From the NCBI GenBank assembly GCA_001464935.1, contig LNEL01000056.1, forward strand, positions 1 through 64,000: a stretch of DNA of 64,000 nucleotides. Direction: 5' to 3'. The translations under genes were made by a program, and so were the position numbers. Positions 52,546 through 59,643 of this stretch are shown one piece after another (position 1 is the first letter of the stretch; each line of letters begins with the position of its first letter). The DNA comes from Gammaproteobacteria bacterium Ga0077536 (GTDB lineage: Bacteria > Pseudomonadota > Gammaproteobacteria > Ga0077536). Under the pieces are notes generated by a model. That model had not been told where the DNA came from. It was given only the letters and a program-made list of their open reading frames with translations, and did no database searches.

Positions 52546-52754
52546 CGGAGACGCCGGGCTGCACCGCGGCGGGGCAGGAGCCCCGGTTGCGGTGCGCGGC
52601 GCCAGGTGCCGCCAGCCTGCCCGTCTTCCGGCGGCTGCTTTAAATAGCTGATTGTTCGGCAAAACACCGTTCCGGCACCCCTTCAGAACTCATCGGCAGG
52701 AAATTTGCATTCAATTTTAATCATATTTTTGAAGATTTTCCGCCGAGGTCACCG
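52546..52754. promoter_or_regulatory. Divergent promoter region with AT-rich operator candidate
   Basis: The stretch 52695-52740 is strikingly AT-rich for this genome. It contains an inverted pair TTCAA (52710-52714) and TTGAA (52729-52733) and a TTGCAT hexamer at 52705-52710. The arrangement suits a MarR-family operator overlapping the desaturase promoter, but no exact -35/-10 pair was found. Confidence 0.4.
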
Positions 52755-53780
52755 ATGTCCCTGTCCCTGCAGTCCACCCGCCTGATGCGGGATGCCGCCG
52801 GCACCGTGCCCAATGTGCTCGCGCTGAGTTACGCCGTCGGCGGTCACGCGCTGGGCCTGCTGCTGCTGACCCGGCCATCCGTCGCGCTGAATCTGGCCGG
52901 CTTGGGCCTCACCGTCAGCACCATGGTGATCGCCGCCTACCTGATTCACGAAGCGGCCCACATGACGATTTTCCTCGAACACCGCCACAACCGGTACACC
53001 GGCGAACTGATGGCGTGGATCTGCGGCGCGGCCTATGCGTCCTACGATCGCATCCGTCACATGCACCTGCGTCATCATCGCGATCGCGCGGACGTGACGC
53101 GTTTCAATTACAAGACCGTGCTCCTGCGCCTGCCGGCCCCGCTGCGGCGCCTGTTCTACGTGCTGGAATGGATGTACGTGCCGGCAATCGAACTGCTGAT
53201 GCAATACCAGGTGCTCGTGCGACCGTTCATCAACCCGGCCGAACGCACGCGGCGTGGCCGTGTGCTCGTCGTGCTCGGGAGCCGGCTGGCGCTGTTTGCC
53301 GCCCTCTACGCCGCGAGCCCGCGCGCGCTCGCGCTCTACGCACTCGGCTTTCTGCTGTTTCTGACCGTGATGAACTTCTTCGACGCCTTTCATCACACCT
53401 TCGATCAGTATTTCGTGCAGGACGACGAGGAGCGTGTGCCGATGGAGGGCAAGGACCGTGAGTACGAGCAGGCCAACACCTATTCGAACGTGGTGTCGAC
53501 CCGCTGGCCGGTGCTGAATCTGCTGACACTGAACTTCGGTTATCACAATGCGCATCATCAGCGCGCCGCCGTGCCCTGGTACGGGTTGCCGGCGCTGCAC
53601 CGCGAACTCTATGGCGACGATGCCCGACAGTTGCTGCCGCTGCGCGAACTGTTGCGAACCTATCACCGCAACCGCCTGCGTCGCATCCTCGACGAGGATT
53701 ACGGCGCCATCACCGAGGGGCCGGGGCGCGCCGACAGTTTCGTCGGCGCTCACGCAGTGTCGTTCCTGACGGTGGTGTGA
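52755..53780 (+). CDS. Membrane fatty acid desaturase
   Basis: A 341-residue di-iron membrane enzyme with the three histidine boxes of the family: HEAAH (65-69), HLRHH (104-108) and HNAHH near residue 268 (GYHNAHHQRAAVPWY). About four transmembrane helices surround them. Such enzymes introduce double bonds into or hydroxylate acyl chains, carotenoids or alkanes using O2 and reduced ferredoxin or cytochrome b5-type donors. Regiospecificity cannot be read. It is followed almost directly by an SDR gene, suggesting a two-step oxidation, and is divergent from a MarR-type regulator. Confidence 0.9.
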   Translation: MSLSLQSTRLMRDAAGTVPNVLALSYAVGGHALGLLLLTRPSVALNLAGLGLTVSTMVIAAYLIHEAAHMTIFLEHRHNRYTGELMAWICGAAYASYDRIRHMHLRHHRDRADVTRFNYKTVLLRLPAPLRRLFYVLEWMYVPAIELLMQYQVLVRPFINPAERTRRGRVLVVLGSRLALFAALYAASPRALALYALGFLLFLTVMNFFDAFHHTFDQYFVQDDEERVPMEGKDREYEQANTYSNVVSTRWPVLNLLTLNFGYHNAHHQRAAVPWYGLPALHRELYGDDARQLLPLRELLRTYHRNRLRRILDEDYGAITEGPGRADSFVGAHAVSFLTVV

Positions 53781-53782
53781 GC

Positions 53783-54526
53783 ATGCAGATCGATCTGGCC
53801 GGCCGGCGCGCCCTCGTCACCGGCGCGGCAACCGGCATCGGGCGCGCGATCGCGCTGGGGCTGGCGCGCGCGGGCGCGGCAGTCGCCGTCAACCATCTCG
53901 GCAGGGGCGCCGAGGCGCAGGCCGTCGTCGCGGCCTGCGGCGCGCCGTCGATCGCCATCGAAGCGGACGTCAGCCAGGCCGGTGAGGTCGAGCGCCTGTT
54001 CGCGACCACGCTCGCGTCCTTCGGCGGCCTCGACATCCTGGTCAACAACGCCGCCGTCGTGCTCGTGAAGCCGTTTCTCGACATCACCGAGGACGAATGG
54101 GACCACGTGCTGGCGACCAATCTGAAATCGGTGTTCCTGTGCTGTCGCGCCGCGCTGCCGACGATGCTCGCGGCGCAGGGCGGCTGCATCATCAACATCG
54201 CCTCCGAACTCGGCTACCTCGGCCGCGCGCAGTACGCGCCTTACACCGCGGCCAAGGGGGGCGTGATCACGCTGACACGCAGTCTCGCGCGCGAGTTCGC
54301 GCCCGCGGTGCGCGTCAATGCCGTCGCTCCGGGGCCGACGGACACCCCGATGCTGCGTTCGGAACTCGCACTGACCGATGCGCTGGCCGCGGAGACGGCG
54401 ATCCCCGCCGGTCGGCTCGGTCGCCCGGAGGAGATCGCGGCGACCGTGGTCTTTCTCGCGTCCGGGCACGCCGCCTTCTATCACGGTGAAACACTGAGCC
54501 CCAACGGCGGCGCCCTGATGCGCTGA
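53783..54526 (+). CDS. Short-chain dehydrogenase/reductase (classical SDR)
   Basis: The ATG at 53783 (247 residues, MQIDLAGRRALVTGAATGIG) follows the desaturase stop by 2 bases; a GTG at 53777 overlaps it. Classical SDR marks: cofactor motif TGAATGIG, NNAA, catalytic Ser in INIASELG and the YTAAK tetrad, and a C-terminal PEEIAATVVFLASGHAAFYHGE. The lack of an acidic residue after the second strand (NHLG) suggests NADP(H). It resembles 3-oxoacyl-ACP reductase/glucose dehydrogenase-type enzymes; the substrate is unknown. It is probably co-transcribed with the desaturase. Confidence 0.92.
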   Translation: MQIDLAGRRALVTGAATGIGRAIALGLARAGAAVAVNHLGRGAEAQAVVAACGAPSIAIEADVSQAGEVERLFATTLASFGGLDILVNNAAVVLVKPFLDITEDEWDHVLATNLKSVFLCCRAALPTMLAAQGGCIINIASELGYLGRAQYAPYTAAKGGVITLTRSLAREFAPAVRVNAVAPGPTDTPMLRSELALTDALAAETAIPAGRLGRPEEIAATVVFLASGHAAFYHGETLSPNGGALMR

Positions 54527-54611
54527 CCGATGCGCGCGCCGTGCGGCGCCGTACTTCGGCGACCCGGCGACTCCCGGTCTCGGCGCCGCGCCCCGATCCG
54601 CCGACTGATGC

Positions 54612-54635
54612 ATTGCAACAACCCCTATTCGGGGT
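54612..54635 (+). promoter_or_regulatory. Conserved 16-17-mer with ACCCC/GGGGT palindrome upstream of the cytochrome c peroxidase gene
   Basis: ATTGCAACAACCCCTAT (54612-54628) repeats, with one substitution and one extra C, the sequence at 48380-48395. It overlaps the inverted repeat ACCCC-tattc-GGGGT (54621-54635). It lies about 120 bases before the peroxidase start. A clear -35/-10 pair was not found. Confidence 0.4.
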
Positions 54636-54757
54636 ATCAAGTTGCCATTCCCATCGCCGATACGCAGTGCGCACCTGATTAGTGCAATCGCGTTGCGCGC
54701 CGCGCGCAACGTGCGGCCGCCTGCCCGCTGCAGCGGTCGTTTCTGCCTACAAAACAG

Positions 54758-55873
54758 ATGGATATATCGATGCACAAGTCACACCCGCACATTCTCTTCG
54801 CGGCACGCCCGGGGCTGCCGACGGCCATTGCCGGTATTCGCCGCTCGGCCGGCCTGCTCACGGCCGCGGCGCTGCTGAGTGGGCTTGCGGCCTGCAAGCA
54901 GGTCGATCACGAGGCCGCTTTCCGTGACGCGGCCGCACGCCCCGTGATGCTCCAATTGCACCGCGAGCGCGACGCGCTGTCGGCCGAGCCGCTGCGCGCA
55001 CTGACCCCGACCCCGGCCGCCGAGCCCGATGCGATGGTGAGCCTCGGCCAGCGGCTCTATCACGATGTCCGCCTGTCGGGCGACGACACGGTGTCCTGCG
55101 CCTCCTGTCACGACATCGCGAAGGGCGGCGATGACGGCCTGAAGACGTCCACCGGCATCAAGGGCGCGACCGGGCCGATCAATGCGCCGACGGTGCTGAA
55201 CTCCGCGTTCAACTTCCGCCAGTTCTGGGATGGCCGCGCGGCCACTCTCGCCGACCAGGCCAAGGGCCCCGTCACCAATCCGCTCGAAATGGGCGCGGCG
55301 TGGCCGGCGGTGATCGCCAAGCTCGAACAGGACGCTGACTATCGTCAGGCCTTCGAGGCCGCGTTCGGCGACGCCACCGTCAACGAGGATCGCATCGCCA
55401 CCGCCATCGCGCGCTTCGAGGAAACCCTGATTACACCGGCGCCGTTCGATCGCTTCCTGCTCGGCGAGACGGACGCGATCAATACAGACGCGAAGAAGGG
55501 GTATGCCCTGTTCAAGAGCTATGGCTGCGTGGCCTGCCACCAGGGCGTCAATGTCGGCGGCAACCTGTACCAGAAGTTCGGCGCACTGCAGGCCGCGTTC
55601 GAGATCCAGACCGATGTCGACAAGGGGCGACAGAACATCACCAAGAATGCTGCCGACGCCGGCGTGTTCAAGGTGCCGTCCCTGCGCAACGTCGAACTGA
55701 CGGCGCCGTACTTCCATCTCGGCACGGTCGACAAGCTCGGCGATGCCGTGCGCGTGATGGGTTCCTCGCAGCTCGGCAGAACGATCCCGGACGATGAAAT
55801 CGCCCTGATTGTCGAGTTCCTGCGTTCACTGACCGGCGAGGCACCGCAACTCGCGGCCGCCACGCAGAATTGA
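54758..55873 (+). CDS. Diheme cytochrome c peroxidase-family lipoprotein
   Basis: A 371-residue protein with a long N-terminus containing a lipobox (LAAC, Cys46), so a membrane-anchored periplasmic lipoprotein is predicted. Two heme motifs, Cys114 (SCASCH) and Cys257 (GCVACH), together with LGQRLYHDVRLSGDDTVSC, GPVTNPLEMG and PSLRNVELTAPYFHLG are typical of the CcpA/MauG family. Such enzymes reduce H2O2 to water with electrons from small cytochromes. The ATG at 54758 has no strong binding site; the one at 54770 is possible. It lies 12 bases upstream of a chemoreceptor gene. Confidence 0.92.
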   Translation: MDISMHKSHPHILFAARPGLPTAIAGIRRSAGLLTAAALLSGLAACKQVDHEAAFRDAAARPVMLQLHRERDALSAEPLRALTPTPAAEPDAMVSLGQRLYHDVRLSGDDTVSCASCHDIAKGGDDGLKTSTGIKGATGPINAPTVLNSAFNFRQFWDGRAATLADQAKGPVTNPLEMGAAWPAVIAKLEQDADYRQAFEAAFGDATVNEDRIATAIARFEETLITPAPFDRFLLGETDAINTDAKKGYALFKSYGCVACHQGVNVGGNLYQKFGALQAAFEIQTDVDKGRQNITKNAADAGVFKVPSLRNVELTAPYFHLGTVDKLGDAVRVMGSSQLGRTIPDDEIALIVEFLRSLTGEAPQLAAATQN

Positions 55874-55885
55874 GGAAGGATCGCC

Positions 55886-58207
55886 ATGAAGAAACTCGAT
55901 CGTCTGACCGCCTGCGCCTATGTCCTGCTGTTCGGCGCGCTGGCGGCGGTCTTTGCCCTCAAACCGGATGTCGACAACGACTTTCACGCCGAATACCAGC
56001 GCAACCTCGAGAAGCTCGAAGCGCTGGCGGGTGTGCTCCAGCGCGAACAGCGCAACGTCCAGCTCGGCATCACCCGGCACTACGACTTTCTCGAAGCCAC
56101 GCTGCAGGACATGGAGAAGGCCGCCGGGCTCGTCGGCTTCCATCCCGGCTTCGTCGACGAGGCGTACCGCGCGCGGGCAGTGACCGACATGGACGCCTAT
56201 CGCGACAAGCTCGCGAAAATCCGGGTCGAGGTCGACGCGACGAAGCGCATCACCGGCCTGTTGCGGAACTCGACCGGTTACATCAAGGCCACCCTGTCCC
56301 GGCTCGCCGATGAGCTGCAGGTCGACGGGAACGTGCCGGCCGGCCTCGCGCGCCTGCATGAAGCCGCCGCGCAGTTGCAGAGCGGCACGGCCGCCTCGGC
56401 CGCGCTCGACCTGGCATGGCTAGGTGACTCGCCGCTGCGCGGACCCCTGCAGCTGCATGCCGATGTCGTCGGCCGCCTGACGCCGCTCAGCGTGAGCGCG
56501 ACGACGCGTCTGCAGGAACTGCTCGATGCCGCCGGTGAACCCGCCGGACTGCGCGCGATGTATCTCGATCAGTACTATGCGGCGATCAAGGCGACACAAA
56601 TGTCGTTGCTGGCGAGCTATGTCGTGGCCGGGCTGTTGCTGCTGCTGTCGCTGTTCCAGGTGCAACAGGCACGGCGCGCGCGCGCCGAATCCGACCAGGC
56701 GCGGGTCGACTCCGAGCTGGCGCGCGGGGAATCCGAACGCGCGCGGGCCGATGCCGAGAAACTGCAGGTCGAATCCGACCGGGCGCGGGCAGAGTCCGAA
56801 GCGATGGCGCTCAGAATCGAAGCGCAGCTCGAGGAGACACGCACGGCCGTCGCCGCCTGCAATGGCGTGCTGCAGGCCGTGGCGCGCGGCGAGTTCGGGC
56901 GACGGGTCGAACTCACGCTGCAGGGCGATCTCGGCGAGCTTTGCCAGGGGGTCAATCTGGCGGCCGGATGCGTTGAGGAAACGCTGGTCGAGATCGAACG
57001 CGTGATGCACGCGATCCGCGACGGCCGACTCGATGTGCAGGTCAATGAATCGATCCGCGGCCGCGTTCGCGAGTCGGTCGCCGATGCGATGAGCTTTCTC
57101 GATCGCACCTTCGCCGGCATCCAGCAGGCGATCGAGCAGATGGCGGACGGGCAGTTCGCGGCCCGCGTCGATGTCGAGGCCAAGGGCGACCTCGCGCGGC
57201 TGAAGGATGCCATCAACTCCTCGATGGCGTCGCTCGAGGGCGCGATCGAAAGCATCAACTCGGTGGTCGTCGCGCAATCGAACGGCGTGCTGACGCGCCG
57301 GATCGAGCGCCAGTTCCCGGGTGACCTCGGCGTGCTCGCCGGTGCGGTGAACCGCTCGGCGGTGATGCTCTGCGAGATGATGAACGAAGCGCGCCAGGTG
57401 GCGGTGGCGGTCAGCGCCGCGGCGACCCAGGTCAATGACAGTGCCGGCAGTGTGACCGGTGCGGCACACGAGCAGCTCAGTGCGTTGCGCAGCACGCTCG
57501 AGGGCGCGGACCTGATCTCCAAGGGCATCAGCCGGGGCGCGGAATCGCTGGTGGCGGTCGGTGCCCTCGCGAGCGAGGCGAAGCAGCGCGCAGGAGAGGG
57601 CGAAGTCGTCCTGAACAAGGCGCAGAAGTCGATGAACTCCATCATCGAGTCGAGCAAGAAGATCGAGAACATCGTCGGTCTCATCGAGTCGATCGCTTTC
57701 CAGACCAACCTGCTGGCGCTGAATGCGGCGGTCGAGGCGGCGCGGGCGCAGGAGCACGGTCGCGGCTTCGCGGTCGTGGCCGGCGAAGTGCGCAATCTCG
57801 CGCAGCAGTCGGCGGAGGCTTCGTCGAGCATCAAGAAACTGATTCAGGGCAGCGTCGAAGAGGTCCAGCGCGGCGCGCAGGACGTGCACGCGACCGGCGA
57901 GGCTTTCGAGTCGATCAGTTCAGTGGTGGAGAAGGTCAATGCGATCTTCGCCGCGATGAAGATGTCTTCGCAGGAGCAGGAAGCGTCGATGCAGCGCGTG
58001 ACCGGCCACGTCCGGGAACTCGACCGCCTCAGCAAGCACAACTTCCAGCTGGCGGAAAGCAACAACGAGTCGGCGTCGACGCTGTCGGAGAGCGCGCAGC
58101 GGATGCATGCCGTGATCGGACGTTTCGAGACCACCGAAGGCGGTATGCGCGACGAACGTCATGCGCCGCCTGCGCGACTGGCCGCCGGGCGGCGGCGTTC
58201 AGCCTGA
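55886..58207 (+). CDS. Methyl-accepting chemotaxis protein with DAHL-type sensor domain
   Basis: A 773-residue chemoreceptor behind aagga. TM1 spans 10-26 and TM2 about 240-258; between them an all-helical 210-residue periplasmic domain (ITRHYDFLEATLQDMEKAA, NSTGYIKATLSRLADEL) fits the DAHL (double all-helical ligand-binding) type. Residues 260-320 form a charged coiled coil of repeated ESxxAR units. HAMP-like units follow at about 325-490 (GEFGRRVELTLQGDLGEL, DGQFAARVDVEAKGDL, NGVLTRRIERQFPGDLG). The signalling hairpin tip is ESIAFQTNLLALNAAVEAAR (601-620). There is no C-terminal CheR/CheB tether. It is coupled to the cytochrome c peroxidase gene, hinting at a redox or peroxide-related stimulus. 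No che genes are present. Confidence 0.93.
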   Translation: MKKLDRLTACAYVLLFGALAAVFALKPDVDNDFHAEYQRNLEKLEALAGVLQREQRNVQLGITRHYDFLEATLQDMEKAAGLVGFHPGFVDEAYRARAVTDMDAYRDKLAKIRVEVDATKRITGLLRNSTGYIKATLSRLADELQVDGNVPAGLARLHEAAAQLQSGTAASAALDLAWLGDSPLRGPLQLHADVVGRLTPLSVSATTRLQELLDAAGEPAGLRAMYLDQYYAAIKATQMSLLASYVVAGLLLLLSLFQVQQARRARAESDQARVDSELARGESERARADAEKLQVESDRARAESEAMALRIEAQLEETRTAVAACNGVLQAVARGEFGRRVELTLQGDLGELCQGVNLAAGCVEETLVEIERVMHAIRDGRLDVQVNESIRGRVRESVADAMSFLDRTFAGIQQAIEQMADGQFAARVDVEAKGDLARLKDAINSSMASLEGAIESINSVVVAQSNGVLTRRIERQFPGDLGVLAGAVNRSAVMLCEMMNEARQVAVAVSAAATQVNDSAGSVTGAAHEQLSALRSTLEGADLISKGISRGAESLVAVGALASEAKQRAGEGEVVLNKAQKSMNSIIESSKKIENIVGLIESIAFQTNLLALNAAVEAARAQEHGRGFAVVAGEVRNLAQQSAEASSSIKKLIQGSVEEVQRGAQDVHATGEAFESISSVVEKVNAIFAAMKMSSQEQEASMQRVTGHVRELDRLSKHNFQLAESNNESASTLSESAQRMHAVIGRFETTEGGMRDERHAPPARLAAGRRRSA

Positions 58208-58699
58208 GGGCAGCAGTGTCTGCTGGCCCTGCTCGAGTGCGAGCAGGGCCTGTTTGCGCTCGAGGCCACCCGCATAGCCCGTCAGCGAGCCAGCGCTGCC
58301 GACCACGCGATGACAGGGCACGATGATGCCGAGCGGATTGCGCCCGTTGGCGGCACCAACGGCGCGCGAGGCCGTCGGTTGGCCCAGACGCTGCGCAATC
58401 GCGCCGTAACTCGTTGTCGTACCGTAGGGGATCTCGCGCAGTTTCATCCACACGGCCTGCTGGAACTCCGTGCCCGTCGGCGCCAGCGGCAGATCGAACT
58501 CACGCCGTTCACCGGTGAAGTATTCCGCGAGTTGCCGCCGCGCTTCGGTGAGCACTGGCAGAAAGCCGTCCCGCACCCATTCATACGTTTTTTCCGGCAG
58601 GTATTTCTGGTCGACGAAGTGCAGGCCCGTCAGCGCGTCTGCATTGGCCACGAGCAGGATGTCACCGAGCGGGGACGCGCAGACGGTGTAGCGAATCAT
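58199..58699 (-). CDS. ogt: Methylated-DNA-protein-cysteine methyltransferase
   Basis: Repairs O6-alkylguanine by irreversible transfer to its own cysteine. The ATG at 58699 follows ggaggagtctcgg and gives 166 residues. The active site is IIVPCHRVVGSAG (Cys129), with GTEFQQAVWMKLREIPYG and a tyrosine-containing TTSYGAIAQRLG upstream and GYAGGLERKQALL downstream. The length and lack of an Ada regulatory domain fit Ogt. It overlaps alkA by 4 bases (ATGA), so the two alkylation-repair genes are coupled. Its 3' end overlaps the convergent chemoreceptor gene by 9 bases. Confidence 0.96.
   Translation of the reverse strand: MIRYTVCASPLGDILLVANADALTGLHFVDQKYLPEKTYEWVRDGFLPVLTEARRQLAEYFTGERREFDLPLAPTGTEFQQAVWMKLREIPYGTTTSYGAIAQRLGQPTASRAVGAANGRNPLGIIVPCHRVVGSAGSLTGYAGGLERKQALLALEQGQQTLLPSG
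58225..58250 (+). terminator. Strong hairpin inside the 3' end of ogt, serving the chemoreceptor gene
   Basis: Perfect 11-bp stem GGCCCTGCTCG/CGAGCAGGGCC with an agtg loop, 17 bases after the chemoreceptor stop, followed by TGTTTG. It lies within the coding sequence of the convergent ogt gene. Confidence 0.55.
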
Positions 58700-59583
58700 C
58701 CGAGACTCCTCCATAGATGCATCACCGCGTAGGCGCGGAACGGTCGCCACGGTTCGGCCAGCGCCAGCACGCGGCGCGGGTTTTTCTCGTCCAGGGCCTT
58801 CATGACCCCGTAATCGGTATGCGGAAAAGCATCCGCCGCGCCGAGCGCGCGCATCGCGATGTACTGTGCGGTCCACTCGCCGATGCCGGGCAGCGCTTTC
58901 AGGGCGGCGATGGCGGTCGGCGCGTCCTGGCCGGGTGCCAGGACGAGGTGGCGACCGGCCAGCGCCTCGGCCAGCGCGAGAATCGTGCGCGTGCGCGCGC
59001 CGATGATGCCGAGCGACGCTATGGCGTCGACCGACTGGCCGGCCACGGTGGCGGCGTCCGGGAACAGAAGATTCAGGTTCGCAAACGGCGTGTCGATCGG
59101 GGACCCGAAAGCCCGGGCGAAGCGCGCGGCGAGTGTGCGCGCGGCGCGTACCGTGATCTGCTGACCCAGCACCGCGCGCACGGCGAGTTCGAACGGATCG
59201 AAAGCGCCGGGCAGGCGCAGGCCCGGTTCGTCGGCCGCCAGCGGCCCGAGTGCCGCCGCGACCGCGCGCGGATCGACATCGAGATCGAACACGTGGCGCA
59301 GACGCGCCGTCACCTGCGGCAACGCCGACGCCAGCGTGGCCGCGAGCGTCACGCGCAGCGCGTGCTCGCCGTTGCGGACCTCGAGCCAGCCGCTCGTCAC
59401 GGCGCCGTCGGTGCTGACGCGCAAGGTGCGGCGATAGCAATCTTCTTCAATGGCCTCGGCGCCGTCGATCGCGCGCCCGCCGAGAAAGGCGAGCAGGCGC
59501 GGCCACGCGAACGGCGCGTGATACGCCAGGTCGACGCTGACGGTGGCGTCGGGCAGTGAACCGTCGGGCGGCGCGCTGTTCAT
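58696..59583 (-). CDS. alkA: DNA-3-methyladenine glycosylase II
   Basis: Excises 3-alkylpurines and related lesions. I take the ATG at 59583 (295 residues, MNSAPPDGSLPDATVSVDL); the frame is open to an ATG at 59637, which would abut hrpB. The AlkA N-terminal domain (YHAPFAWPRLLAFLGGRAI) precedes the helix-hairpin-helix GPD domain: AVLGQQITVRAARTLA, LPGIGEWTAQYIAMRAL and catalytic Asp in FPHTDYG. The C-terminal RPFRAYAVMHLWRSL is also typical. No Ada transcription-factor domain is fused. It lies in the order hrpB-alkA-ogt. Confidence 0.95.
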   Translation of the reverse strand: MNSAPPDGSLPDATVSVDLAYHAPFAWPRLLAFLGGRAIDGAEAIEEDCYRRTLRVSTDGAVTSGWLEVRNGEHALRVTLAATLASALPQVTARLRHVFDLDVDPRAVAAALGPLAADEPGLRLPGAFDPFELAVRAVLGQQITVRAARTLAARFARAFGSPIDTPFANLNLLFPDAATVAGQSVDAIASLGIIGARTRTILALAEALAGRHLVLAPGQDAPTAIAALKALPGIGEWTAQYIAMRALGAADAFPHTDYGVMKALDEKNPRRVLALAEPWRPFRAYAVMHLWRSLG

Positions 59584-59643
59584 CGCCGCATCATGCCGTG
59601 CGGTGCGCGGTAGCGATATCCGTCTCTTGCCCGACATCGCGCG

